A stretch of 64,000 nucleotides of DNA, taken from assembly GCF_004087835.1 (NCBI RefSeq), contig NZ_CP035119.1, positions 2,542,001 through 2,606,000 on the forward strand. The letters are read 5' to 3'. The position numbers and the translations under genes are program-made. Source of the DNA: Halorussus pelagicus. Its GTDB lineage: Archaea; Halobacteriota; Halobacteria; Halobacteriales; Haladaptataceae. The notes under the pieces are model-generated. The model was not told where the DNA came from, ran no database searches, and worked only from the letters and a program-made list of their open reading frames with translations. Below, piece by piece: positions 44,770 to 53,154 of this stretch (within the stretch, counting starts at the first letter, position 1; every line of letters begins with the position of its first letter).

Positions 44770-45723
44770 TTATTTCCCAGTAATTTCGGCCAAGAAGTCG
44801 TTCGTGGCGAATTGGTCAACGTCCTTCTTAACGTTCGAGACGTGCGATTGGCTCATCAGACAGGCGACTTCACCGATTTTTGTCTGTGGTAGCGCTACGC
44901 CGGGATGCTTGAGCAGGTTCGCAATGATTTCGTCGCGGGTCTCCTCGCGGGCGGTCTTCCGCTCCGCCTCGACGCGCTCCTGGTGGTCCTCGCGGCTGAT
45001 GTACTTCGACTCGCCGTCCGCCCCACTCCCAATCTCGTCCCATTTCTCGGACGTAAGGGACTGATACACTGGATTGTCACCGTCGAGGGCGTCCCACGTC
45101 ATCGTCTGGGTCGGTGTCGGGTACGTCCTGCCCTCGAACGGGTTCTTGTTCAACTCGTAGACGCGGGCGAGGCCGCGGCGCTGGACCAGAATCCAGTAGT
45201 CCGCGAGGTCGAGGATGTTCTTGTCGATGTGCGACGAGGCGGGCATGTTGAAGATGACGTACTTCTCGGCGACACGCGCCATCGAGACCATCTTCGAGAG
45301 TACCTTGTTCGTCGTCGTCATCGCGTCCCGCGAGTTCATTCCGGCCTCGGCCTCGTCGAGGATGAGCGCGCTTTGGTGTGGTTCGGCCGAGTAGGCGTTG
45401 ATCATCTCCTCGGGAGTGAGCGTCGCTTTCGAGGGCGTCAGGCCCTTGTCCGACTGGTCCATCGCCCGCGCCAGCTTGATGGAAAGCGTCGTCTTGCCGG
45501 AGCCGCGCTCGTTGTCCCAGTCGGAGACGATGACCGTGAAGTCGCGGTTCTGGGAGGCTCGCTTCTCGTACTCCTCCCAGAACGGCGAGTCGGTGAACGA
45601 CTCGCCGCCGATCTCGTCGCCGACCGGGTCGTCGAGGAGTTCCGGCGGGAGCGAGGGACTCTCGGGCTGAGGCGGTTCGGGGAGTTCGAGGAGGTCGAGG
45701 TCAGCGTTGGTGGTGGTGCTCAT
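44770..45723 (-). CDS. P-loop ATPase (Zot/FtsK-like) with C-terminal winged helix
   Basis: 317 residues. Walker A in DNERGSGKTTLSIKLA (about 73-88), Walker B SALILDEAEAGMNSRD (about 117-133), and YVIFNMPASSHIDKN as the sensor strand. The core resembles additional-strand ATPases such as Zot or viral packaging enzymes. The C-terminal 60 residues (LPQTKIGEVACLMSQSHVSN) make a winged-helix-like domain. In a particle-forming element such an ATPase commonly drives DNA packaging or extrusion; inference. ATGA overlap with the upstream gene. Confidence 0.78.
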   Translation of the reverse strand: MSTTTNADLDLLELPEPPQPESPSLPPELLDDPVGDEIGGESFTDSPFWEEYEKRASQNRDFTVIVSDWDNERGSGKTTLSIKLARAMDQSDKGLTPSKATLTPEEMINAYSAEPHQSALILDEAEAGMNSRDAMTTTNKVLSKMVSMARVAEKYVIFNMPASSHIDKNILDLADYWILVQRRGLARVYELNKNPFEGRTYPTPTQTMTWDALDGDNPVYQSLTSEKWDEIGSGADGESKYISREDHQERVEAERKTAREETRDEIIANLLKHPGVALPQTKIGEVACLMSQSHVSNVKKDVDQFATNDFLAEITGK

Positions 45724-46262
45724 CCGGCCACCTCCTCGGTGTCACCGGACTCGTCGGCGCTGGCGTCCGGGTCTTCGACGGCGTCCTCGACGCTGGTTTC
45801 AGGCACATCGTCACCGGGTTGTGCGCCGAAGTCGAGTTCGACCAGTGCGAGATTCAGCCGGTCGTAAGCCGAGAACAGAATATCGGCCGGGAGGCAGATC
45901 GTCTCGTCAACCATCTCGGTTTCGTCGGCCTCGCCCATTTTCCGGCGGGTCCGCTCGGACGTGCTCTTCGCCGTTCGCCACTTGTCGAGTGAGTTGAGGT
46001 AGAGGTTCCCCTGTTGGGTCTCGTGAATCGCTTTTCGCTTGAATAACTCGGGCTTCTTCGCCAGATACGGTCGAAGCCGGTTGTAGTACCGGATGACCGC
46101 CTTGTGAAGTTCGACGTGTGCTTCTTCGAGTTTCGCGTTGTTGTCTTTGTAGAACACGTCGATGTAGAGGTCCATCGCGGCGTCGGCCTGTTTCCGCGCT
46201 TTATGAATGGTGTTGAGTGATTTCCGGGCGCGCTCCGGAGTGTCGTCGTCGTAGTTCGACAT
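45720..46262 (-). CDS. helical protein paired with the P-loop ATPase
   Basis: 180 residues. Residues 10-130 are predicted alpha-helical with charged heptads (KSLNTIHKARKQADAAMDLY, KWRTAKSTSERTRRKMGEAD), followed by an acidic disordered tail. No family recognised. It is the first gene of the two-gene ATPase operon, divergent from the membrane-protein module and sharing its control region at 46263-46394. Confidence 0.65.
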   Translation of the reverse strand: MSNYDDDTPERARKSLNTIHKARKQADAAMDLYIDVFYKDNNAKLEEAHVELHKAVIRYYNRLRPYLAKKPELFKRKAIHETQQGNLYLNSLDKWRTAKSTSERTRRKMGEADETEMVDETICLPADILFSAYDRLNLALVELDFGAQPGDDVPETSVEDAVEDPDASADESGDTEEVAG

Positions 46263-46293
46263 ACGAAAACGACAGAGTGGAAATCACTGTCAG

Positions 46294-46360
46294 ATTACCG
46301 TAACGCGGTACAATGCTGGAGACTGGTACTCGCTACTGCAGAATGTATCATTACGGTAAT
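46294..46360. promoter_or_regulatory. two copies of palindromic motif ATTACnGTAAT between divergent operons
   Basis: ATTACGGTAAT (46350-46360) is a perfect palindrome about its centre. ATTACCGTAAC (46294-46304) matches it at 10 of 11 positions when aligned on ATTACnGTAAT. They lie 56 bases apart, one beside each divergent start; the right copy abuts a TATA-like AATTATTA about 30-38 bases before ATG 46395. Candidate operator pair for the switch between the ATPase operon and the particle module. Confidence 0.6.
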
Positions 46361-46394
46361 TATTAGGCGAGAGACGGGTTTTTCGGACACGTAC

Positions 46395-46877
46395 ATGTCC
46401 GCAGGCATGGCAACCTCGGGGGCGACCGCGTCCTCGGGACCGACGGCAACGCTCGACGGCTTCCGTCAGGCGACGGCGGAAGCCATCGCACAAGGTAAAG
46501 AGAAAACGGCTAACGGCGCAGAAGTCGCTGGCGAGACGCTCCGTAGCGCGGTCGAAGTAGACTTCGCGTCCGAGGGACTGACCGAGGACTGGGAACTCTC
46601 GAAGACCAAGGCGCAGCAGGACCTCGAAGAAAGCGACTCGAAGATGGCGCGGTTCTTCGGCCCCGAGAGTACCATGATTGGCGTCCTGACGGTCGCCGTC
46701 GTGCTCTACCTCATGCCGGTCATCCTCTCGAAGGTCGGCAACGCGGGCGGGAACATCAGCGGCCCGCTGGGTAACATCAACAGCGGTGAGCAGGCCGCGG
46801 GTGTCATCGAGTTCGGGTGGCTTGTGCCCCTCCTGATGATCGTGTTCATGGTCTTCGCGTACCTGAACCGGGCCTAA
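46395..46877 (+). CDS. two-TM membrane protein, first gene of the particle module
   Basis: 160 residues. A Ser/Ala/Thr-rich start (MSAGMATSGATASSGPTATL), an amphipathic helical region (20-85), a TM helix near 93-112, a Gly-rich loop (SKVGNAGGNISGPLGNINSG), and a second TM helix near 136-156. The Gly/Asn-rich loop lies between the two helices. Reminiscent of small internal membrane proteins of pleomorphic viruses but not recognised as homologous. Confidence 0.7.
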   Translation: MSAGMATSGATASSGPTATLDGFRQATAEAIAQGKEKTANGAEVAGETLRSAVEVDFASEGLTEDWELSKTKAQQDLEESDSKMARFFGPESTMIGVLTVAVVLYLMPVILSKVGNAGGNISGPLGNINSGEQAAGVIEFGWLVPLLMIVFMVFAYLNRA

Positions 46878-46952
46878 TAGTATCGTTTGTAACCATCCCG
46901 CGCGGTATCGCTCCCAATCCAATCCCGTCCCTTCGACCTCGTACCACCGCTC

Positions 46953-47423
46953 ATGCAGCGATTCATCATCGTGGCGGCGGCGGTCGTCCTGCTGTTCGGC
47001 GCACCCCTCGTTTTGGGGTCCGCTCTTCAGGGGACCGCCACCGACTACCACGCGACCGAGACGCTCACCGTCGCGGATAGCGCCGGAAACACCGCGACGT
47101 GGCAGACGCTCGGCAACAACTCGCTGTACGGCAACGAGACGGTTTCTCAGAATGGGACGACGCTGAACGAGTCCGAGGACTACCGGCTCAACGCGAGCGC
47201 CGGGACGATCGACTTCGTGACCTGTTCAGAACAAGGTGTCTCCGCCGGACCGGGATGTCCGGTGGAGGGGAACGAGGCAACCGTCGATTACTGGTACGAA
47301 TCGGCCGACCAACGTATACGGCCGCTGGCGGTCGGAATTGGACTGCTCTTCGGAGCAGGGAGCGATATCGGGCTTCTCATCGCCGTGGTCGCCGCGCTCC
47401 TCGCGGCGACCAAGGTGACGTAA
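46953..47423 (+). CDS. secreted protein with C-terminal membrane anchor
   Basis: 156 residues. Signal peptide (MQRFIIVAAAVVLLFGAPLV), an extracellular domain (about 25-118) with several Asn-X-Ser/Thr sequons and one Cys pair (C near 91 and 100), then two hydrophobic segments (about 125-155). Likely exposed on the outside of a membrane. No family. Confidence 0.68.
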   Translation: MQRFIIVAAAVVLLFGAPLVLGSALQGTATDYHATETLTVADSAGNTATWQTLGNNSLYGNETVSQNGTTLNESEDYRLNASAGTIDFVTCSEQGVSAGPGCPVEGNEATVDYWYESADQRIRPLAVGIGLLFGAGSDIGLLIAVVAALLAATKVT

Positions 47424-47429
47424 CCAGAC

Positions 47430-47744
47430 ATGCTCGTTCAAGTGTACCTCTTCGTGTTGGCTGCGGCTGCAATAGCCAGCTACCTCGCGGTAGCTCGCCG
47501 TGGCGAACTTCAAGATGCTGACCTCCTGATGGCCGTGTTCGGAGCGCTCGCGTTCGCGCTGTGTGGCGTCGCGTCGCTCAACCTCGAAGTCGTGTCCAAC
47601 GGCTCGATACTGGCGACTGAGGCGTACTACCTCGCGGTACTGTGGTTCCTGTGCGCGTTCGCAGATGTGCTCATCGTGTACGGCCTGCTGATTTCGAAAC
47701 TCGACGTTGACCGTCGAGATGTGCTCGGAGGTGTGTTTCAGTGA
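47430..47744 (+). CDS. small membrane protein, three TM helices
   Basis: 104 residues with hydrophobic segments near 3-21, 32-50 and 65-86. Starts 6 bases after the previous stop, and overlaps the next gene by 4 bases (GTGA). No family. Confidence 0.65.
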   Translation: MLVQVYLFVLAAAAIASYLAVARRGELQDADLLMAVFGALAFALCGVASLNLEVVSNGSILATEAYYLAVLWFLCAFADVLIVYGLLISKLDVDRRDVLGGVFQ

Positions 47745-48283
47745 GTAAGACCAAGCAGAACGGCCAGACCGGGACCGCCGGAACGGCGACGGCTTCGTCG
47801 GGGAACAGCGCAGGAAACGACGACTACAGCGACCTGAACAAGACCCAGAACGGTGCGCTCGACGGCGACCGTCAGTACCTCGCCGAGGTGGTCAAATCCG
47901 ACGTGGGTAGCCAATACATCGAGTTCATGGAGGCCGAACTCTCGCGCGCCCACCAACTGGCGAACCGCTCGGAGGCGGAGTTCTGGGAGTTCAAGAACAT
48001 GGTCCACAAGCGGACCTTCGAGTATCTTGCCCAGCATCCGCCCTCCGGGTCGCGGATGACCGGACCCGCCCGGAAGTTGGTGTACGGCGACGGCCTCGGC
48101 GATAAGACACCGCTCACCCCCGACCAAGTGCGCGAAATCGAGTCCATCGAGAGTCTCATCCTCGCAAAGGCGTCGGGTGGCAAGGACATGGCTCAACAGG
48201 ATATCATCAAGACGATGCGGCAAGAGCAGACCCGCTACACGGAGCGTGAAGGAGAGGGCCTGCTCGGGCGCTTATTCGGGTGA
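47741..48283 (+). CDS. soluble helical protein of the particle module (GTG start)
   Basis: 180 residues. A Gly/Ser/Thr-rich disordered start is followed by a helical body (FMEAELSRAHQLANRSEAEF, TPDQVREIESIESLILAKAS). The GTG overlaps the preceding stop. No TM helix; one of the few soluble products in this run, so a matrix-like or accessory role is possible. Confidence 0.63.
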   Translation: MSKTKQNGQTGTAGTATASSGNSAGNDDYSDLNKTQNGALDGDRQYLAEVVKSDVGSQYIEFMEAELSRAHQLANRSEAEFWEFKNMVHKRTFEYLAQHPPSGSRMTGPARKLVYGDGLGDKTPLTPDQVREIESIESLILAKASGGKDMAQQDIIKTMRQEQTRYTEREGEGLLGRLFG

Positions 48284-48289
48284 TCACTC

Positions 48290-49030
48290 ATGGATTTCCA
48301 AGACATCGACTACGAAGCGTACATTCAGAAGGCACGGAACACGATCGCAAGCGCCCTGTTCATCCCGGCGATGATGATCGCCGGGACCTCGGCGCTCAAG
48401 ATCGACGACACCGGCCGTATCAAGCTCCGGCCAGCGACCGAGAAGACCGAACCCCAGCGCGGGTTGAAGAGCGACGGGAAGTTCCGGAAGGCTGGCGGTC
48501 AGGGAAGTCTGTTCAAGTTCTACGGCTCGACGGTCGGAATCATCGTCGAGGACATCGAGGCGCTGGTCAACCCCGCGACGCTCGAAATCCTCGAAGGAAA
48601 AGAGCGCGTCGAGACCGACGGCGGCGACGCCTACGACGAGGAGAAACGCGTCGGCGCGCCCGAGAAGGGCAAGGACGAGGACGACTACGAGGAAGACCTC
48701 GTCGAGGAGGTGCCGGTGAGGTCGGACTTCATGGTGAACTTCGGGCATTTGGAGAACTACACGCCGTTCAGCATGCTCGACGGCAACGGGTTCCGGAAGA
48801 CGACCGATTACGTTCGCACGAGCGTGGCGAAGTACGGCCAGACGAGTCCGATGACCCAGACGGCGTTCTCCATCGTCCTGCTGCTCATCGGGTACTGGAT
48901 GGGGAGCAATCAGGGTGGCGGGGGCGGCGGCGGGGCTGGCGGCGGCAGTATCCCGATGCCGTACATCAGCGTCCCGACCGACTACCTCGTGACTGGCTTC
49001 GACCTCGCGGCGATGGGAGGGTTGTTCTGA
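48290..49030 (+). CDS. membrane-associated protein with Gly-rich C-terminus
   Basis: 246 residues. A hydrophobic segment near 18-35 (SALFIPAMMIAGTSAL) is followed by a soluble domain (40-190) containing KFYGSTVGIIVEDIEALVNP, a strongly acidic patch (105-135), a TM helix near 190-205, and a GGGGGGGAGGGS run (about 208-219) before a hydrophobic end. Overlaps the next gene by one base (TGATG). Confidence 0.63.
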   Translation: MDFQDIDYEAYIQKARNTIASALFIPAMMIAGTSALKIDDTGRIKLRPATEKTEPQRGLKSDGKFRKAGGQGSLFKFYGSTVGIIVEDIEALVNPATLEILEGKERVETDGGDAYDEEKRVGAPEKGKDEDDYEEDLVEEVPVRSDFMVNFGHLENYTPFSMLDGNGFRKTTDYVRTSVAKYGQTSPMTQTAFSIVLLLIGYWMGSNQGGGGGGGAGGGSIPMPYISVPTDYLVTGFDLAAMGGLF

Positions 49031-49407
49031 TGAACGTCCGAGAATCACTCGGCGAAGCGTCCGAGAACTTCGATGGAAGTTCGATTACGAGGGGGTTCAT
49101 CGTGTTGATCGCCTGCGTCACCCTCGGAACGCAGATGGCGGTCCTGTTCGCGTTTCAGGATCGGCTCACTGCCGACCAGTTTGACGCTATCTGGTCGGTC
49201 TCGAAGGTCGGTTTCTACGCGCTGGTGGGAGTTCCGGCTCTGAACTACCTCAGTGAGTTTTTCGCGGCGTTCGAGATTTGGTCCCCGGAAGGCGAGTCGG
49301 AAGAGCAGGAGACCGACGCAGATGAGGTCCAGTTCGGCGAGATGTCGGAGGACAGCGGCGGCAAGGTGATCGACGGCGAGGAGCAAGCTCGGGAGGGGTC
49401 GGCGTGA
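49030..49407 (+). CDS. two-TM protein with acidic tail
   Basis: 125 residues from ATG 49030. TM helices near 20-43 and 58-80, then a 45-residue Glu/Asp-rich tail (EEQETDADEVQFGEMSEDSG...). The longer upstream frame is a shadow. One-base overlap upstream and GTGA overlap downstream. No family. Confidence 0.63.
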   Translation: MNVRESLGEASENFDGSSITRGFIVLIACVTLGTQMAVLFAFQDRLTADQFDAIWSVSKVGFYALVGVPALNYLSEFFAAFEIWSPEGESEEQETDADEVQFGEMSEDSGGKVIDGEEQAREGSA

Positions 49408-49625
49408 CGATCTACGTCGAGCACGACCCGACGCGCGACGACCGGAAAGGCGATTGGGTCGTGAAGAACGGCGCGGGCCGCGGTGGTAGCATCCTCTCAC
49501 GTCACCACCGGAAGGGGAAGGCGAGATCGGTCGCGCAGAAAGAAGCACGGAAGCGAAATACGGATGTCCACGTCCAGAACTCGTCGTCCGGTCAGTGGAA
49601 GCAAGGGCGGGGCTGGGGGAGGTAA
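49404..49625 (+). CDS. DUF2188-like small protein
   Basis: 73 residues with the DUF2188 layout: GDWVVKNGAGRGGSILSRHH, then RSVAQKEARKRNTDVHVQNS. In this family a W-V-K strand is followed by a helix and a -V-H- strand; the function is unknown. GTG start overlapping the previous stop. Confidence 0.65.
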   Translation: MTIYVEHDPTRDDRKGDWVVKNGAGRGGSILSRHHRKGKARSVAQKEARKRNTDVHVQNSSSGQWKQGRGWGR

Positions 49626-49626
49626 G

Positions 49627-52518
49627 ATGCCGAGACCGCCCGTTCGCCGAGGAGGTGGGAGCCGTGACGATGACTCGTCCAGCGACGAGACCGAGTCTGA
49701 CGACTCGGAGACTGTCGGGAACGACGGTCCTGGAGGGACCGCACCGACACAGGGCGAGTTGACCGGTGGTCTGGGGTCGGATTCCGGGTCCGAATCGGAC
49801 TCCGGAAGTAGTGACTCCTCGGACTCCAACTCGGGAAGTAGCGGCGCTTCTGGGTCCGGCTCGGCAGGCGATGGGTTCGACAAGGACATGGCCAACGAGG
49901 CTCGCTATGGCGATGACAGCCCTAACGATACGACTCCAGAGGACGACACGGATACGTCGTCGAGGTCCGGAGAGAAATACTCCGAGGAGGTGATGCCTGC
50001 CGAACGACCGACTGTCGTCACCGATGACGGTGCCCCTGACCTTTCGAGGGACACCGTTCAGGAGACAGTATCGGAGGTCCAGCGCAACGTTGCGAGCGAG
50101 TACGGGAGTGAAGTTAGCCCGTCTGATGTTCGTGTGCGCGTGACTGGTGAGAACGTGGTGGAAGTCCTCGGACTGTCCCGTGGCGCACAGCGTGACGTGC
50201 TCGAGGACCGTCTGAAGGAGCAAACTGGCGCGGAAGATGTCGAGTTCTCAAAAGAGGATGGCGACCTCACTGCGAGACCCATCTTCGGCGATCAGCCCGA
50301 GAGAATTGATGGTCCGAGAGGAGGACCGGACCTAACGAACGACCAGTCGGATGTCGGTGAGGAGTTCTCCCTCGGCCCGCCTCGAAACGCCGACGAGAAA
50401 CGCCGCGTCGGTTCCGGCGGGCAACTTGGTGAAGAGTTGATGGAAAAGCAGGTTGAGGACGACTCAGACGTGAACGTCGATGTCGGCCGGGACGAGCAGG
50501 GTGGTTTTGTTCTTGACCGGACGGAGACCACGACCAACATCCGCGAACGGATCGCCGAAGAGACCGAGAACATCGACGAGTCGGACATAAAGCGCGTCTT
50601 CCGGAAGGGGCCGGATAGTGTTGAGGATCTCGCGGCCGACAAGGAGGCTGAGACCGGTTACGGAGTCGAGCTAACGCGCGAAGCACGCAAGACCCTCCTC
50701 AGGCAGAAAGCCCGCGAACAGAACCCGAACGCGGAGAACATCGAGGTCGTCGAGAACGAGAAGGGCGACCTCGTCGCGCAGATCGAAGGGCAACAGGCCG
50801 AAGAACAGTTCGGTGATTATCAGGCCGAAATTCCGTTCACCGGCGGTGAAACCGTCGAGGACTACCTCGAAGGAGGGTCGCAGGCCATCAGTAGCGCGAT
50901 TCAGGATACGTCGAGCGCGCTCTTCGATGAGGGAGGGATCGCCTCGGAGTCGATTATCGCCGAAGAGTTGGAGGACACCGCAAACGATTTGCGAGCGAGA
51001 GGGTACGACGATGCGGCTTCGTCGCTGGAAGGAACCAGTGTCGCGTTAGAGGAGAGTCTCCGGTCGTTCGGGAAGGGCACCTTCGAGGGGGCCGCAAACA
51101 TTGCAAACGTCCCGAGGGCGGCACTCGGGCTGAAGGAAGGCGCTGAGTACCTTGTTTACGCCGGGTCCGAGACGCTCGCTGGAGACGGAGACGAAGTCGC
51201 TGAACAGACTGATGACGCACTCGTGTCGGCTGGCGCGGCCGCTGTCGATGCTGCGCAGTCGAACCCGGCGGAGTTTTCCGGGCAACTTGTCGGGTCGTTA
51301 GGCGGGAGTGCTGCCGCCATCTCCGGTGCCTCGAAGCTGTCCTCGACGGCGGGTCGGGCGGCGGCCTACGGGATTCAACCCGGCGAGGAACTGGTCGGAA
51401 GTGTTGCGACGCGACTCGCCTCGAAGACAGCGACTGGTTCGCGGGTCGTCTCCCAAATGCCTGGTAACAAACTCGGTCCTGAAGAGTTGAGTGTCGTCGC
51501 AGGCAAAAAGGCAGGACAGAAACTCCGTGAGACGGTCGATGATCCGCGAGTGAGGCAGTTCCTGCGCGATGAGCGCAGGCAGGCCCAGCCGCTTGGGCCG
51601 GGAACTGGTGCAGGGGACCAGTTGACACTGACGAGAGACCGTGAAGAATCGAACAGCGAGACGACGGAGTCGGACGAGGAGCTTTCAGACCTCGATAAGG
51701 AACTGGAAGAACTTCGAGAGAAGGTCTCGGAACAGGACGTTCGGGAGACAGACGAGTGGACCCCCGAGTCGGCCGAGGTCAGTGAGGCCGAGCCGGGGGC
51801 GACCCCGACGGAGGATCTCCGCGAACTAACTCCTGACGACCAGTCTGTCGAAGAAGTGGCCGAGAGTACCCCGACGACGGACGTTCGGGAGACTTCAGAG
51901 ACAGATCTTGAGTCAGAAATCGGTGTTAAACCGGGGTCACAGTCGAAGAGCCTTGACCAGACCATCCGAGAGATAGACGAGCTAAATCAGGGCCTGAGAC
52001 AGCAGTTCGAACTTCAAGACGCCCAGAAAACGACGGCTGAGACAGAAAAGACGACGGAGGTGGGCGTCGAAGCGCGGACGGTTGAGGAAGAGGAGGCGGC
52101 GACGACGCTTCGTGACCTGCAGGAGGAGGTTCAACGCGACCTCGATTCGACGTTCGAGGATACTGCGTCTCGGCTCCGTGAAGCGCAGGCGACTGATCAA
52201 GGCGTCACAGTCGAGAGTTCAGTGGACCTCTCCACCGAGATGGACCAAACCCTCGACCTCGATTTCGAGCAGGACCTCGATCAGGACCTGCAGCTCGACC
52301 AAGAGTTCAATCAGGACTTCGAGCGGGACCTCGACCTGCGGAAGAAGTTCGACAGACGGAAGAAGGAACTTCCGGGTGGCGACCAGCCCCGGTCCGACTT
52401 CTGGCAGGAGTTCGAGGAGATAGGCGGTCTCTTCAGCAAGGAGTACCGGAACCCGGTGGCGTCACTTGACGAGATGGACGCCGAGTTCGACGCGGCCTTC
52501 GAGGAGGGATTCGAGTGA
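49627..52518 (+). CDS. 963-aa disordered/coiled structural-type protein with Asp-Leu repeat end
   Basis: Starts at ATG 49627. Residues 1-130 are Ser/Asp/Gly-rich and disordered. Two similar modules follow (about 135-215 and 345-425: QRNVASEYGSEV..., RKTLLRQKAREQNPNAENIE...VENEKGDLVA). A central Ala/Gly-rich, partly hydrophobic region (about 445-660) is followed by coiled coil and acidic linkers (about 680-860), a short repeat of DLD/DQDL/DFE units (about 870-915), then a basic patch KKFDRRKKELPGG. No family recognised. It is the largest product and may be a scaffold or tape-like organiser of the particle. Confidence 0.7.
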   Translation: MPRPPVRRGGGSRDDDSSSDETESDDSETVGNDGPGGTAPTQGELTGGLGSDSGSESDSGSSDSSDSNSGSSGASGSGSAGDGFDKDMANEARYGDDSPNDTTPEDDTDTSSRSGEKYSEEVMPAERPTVVTDDGAPDLSRDTVQETVSEVQRNVASEYGSEVSPSDVRVRVTGENVVEVLGLSRGAQRDVLEDRLKEQTGAEDVEFSKEDGDLTARPIFGDQPERIDGPRGGPDLTNDQSDVGEEFSLGPPRNADEKRRVGSGGQLGEELMEKQVEDDSDVNVDVGRDEQGGFVLDRTETTTNIRERIAEETENIDESDIKRVFRKGPDSVEDLAADKEAETGYGVELTREARKTLLRQKAREQNPNAENIEVVENEKGDLVAQIEGQQAEEQFGDYQAEIPFTGGETVEDYLEGGSQAISSAIQDTSSALFDEGGIASESIIAEELEDTANDLRARGYDDAASSLEGTSVALEESLRSFGKGTFEGAANIANVPRAALGLKEGAEYLVYAGSETLAGDGDEVAEQTDDALVSAGAAAVDAAQSNPAEFSGQLVGSLGGSAAAISGASKLSSTAGRAAAYGIQPGEELVGSVATRLASKTATGSRVVSQMPGNKLGPEELSVVAGKKAGQKLRETVDDPRVRQFLRDERRQAQPLGPGTGAGDQLTLTRDREESNSETTESDEELSDLDKELEELREKVSEQDVRETDEWTPESAEVSEAEPGATPTEDLRELTPDDQSVEEVAESTPTTDVRETSETDLESEIGVKPGSQSKSLDQTIREIDELNQGLRQQFELQDAQKTTAETEKTTEVGVEARTVEEEEAATTLRDLQEEVQRDLDSTFEDTASRLREAQATDQGVTVESSVDLSTEMDQTLDLDFEQDLDQDLQLDQEFNQDFERDLDLRKKFDRRKKELPGGDQPRSDFWQEFEEIGGLFSKEYRNPVASLDEMDAEFDAAFEEGFE

Positions 52519-52805
52519 CCCGTCGGAGTTTCGTCGAGGACGACCGCGCGATCGGGTACCATATCGTCATCGCGCTGTTCGTTCTCGGTGCGTTTGCGCT
52601 CACGTTCGCGTTCATCGGGCCGATTTTTGACAAGAGTCAGGAGATGGCGGTCAACCGGTCGGCGGACACTCGGTACGAAGGATACGCGAGCAACGGTATC
52701 GGCTACATGGCGCAGGCCCGCCATTCGATGCCGTTCCTCGTGATGATCCTCGTGACGGTGTTCCTGTTCGGAAAGGCGGTGCTGTTGTCGAGTCGGAGGT
52801 ACTGA
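52515..52805 (+). CDS. two-TM membrane protein (GTG start)
   Basis: 96 residues. TM helices near 15-35 and 70-88, with a polar loop between (DKSQEMAVNRSADTRYEGYA). GTG overlaps the TGA of the 963-aa gene. No family. Confidence 0.63.
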   Translation: MTRRSFVEDDRAIGYHIVIALFVLGAFALTFAFIGPIFDKSQEMAVNRSADTRYEGYASNGIGYMAQARHSMPFLVMILVTVFLFGKAVLLSSRRY

Positions 52806-52807
52806 CC

Positions 52808-53068
52808 ATGCTTCGTGGCATTCAGTTCCTGTTCAAGGTCCTGCTGCTCGGGATCGTCTTTCTCACGTTCGCGCCGAGTCTACTGGGTCGGTTAGGAAAT
52901 AAAGCGGCAGGGTCCAGACTGATCGAGTCCGGAGCGTGGTCGATGGGCCCGCTCGATAATTTCGCGTGGTTGGTTCTGGAGATTCTGCCGATTGCGGTGT
53001 TTATCGGGTGCTTCGCGTGGGTGCTGCTGGCGGTCGTCGCCAAGTTGGGGCTCGCAGGGAGGCAGTGA
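52808..53068 (+). CDS. two-TM membrane protein
   Basis: 86 residues. Hydrophobic segments near 6-24 and 52-80, with a small polar loop. Two bases after the previous stop. No family. Confidence 0.63.
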   Translation: MLRGIQFLFKVLLLGIVFLTFAPSLLGRLGNKAAGSRLIESGAWSMGPLDNFAWLVLEILPIAVFIGCFAWVLLAVVAKLGLAGRQ

Positions 53069-53070
53069 TT

Positions 53071-53154
53071 ATGACACGACTGAAACTCCAAACTGGTTCG
53101 GCGAGCATCGCACCGGAAAACCGCGGTCAGATGGAGGACACAGATGGCGCGTAA
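53071..53154 (+). CDS. possible 27-aa micro-gene preceding the spike gene
   Basis: MTRLKLQTGSASIAPENRGQ and seven more residues, ending TAA. It fills exactly the gap between neighbours (2 bases after one stop, overlapping the next start by 11). The gene-packing fits; the length does not allow more confidence. Confidence 0.35.
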   Translation: MTRLKLQTGSASIAPENRGQMEDTDGA

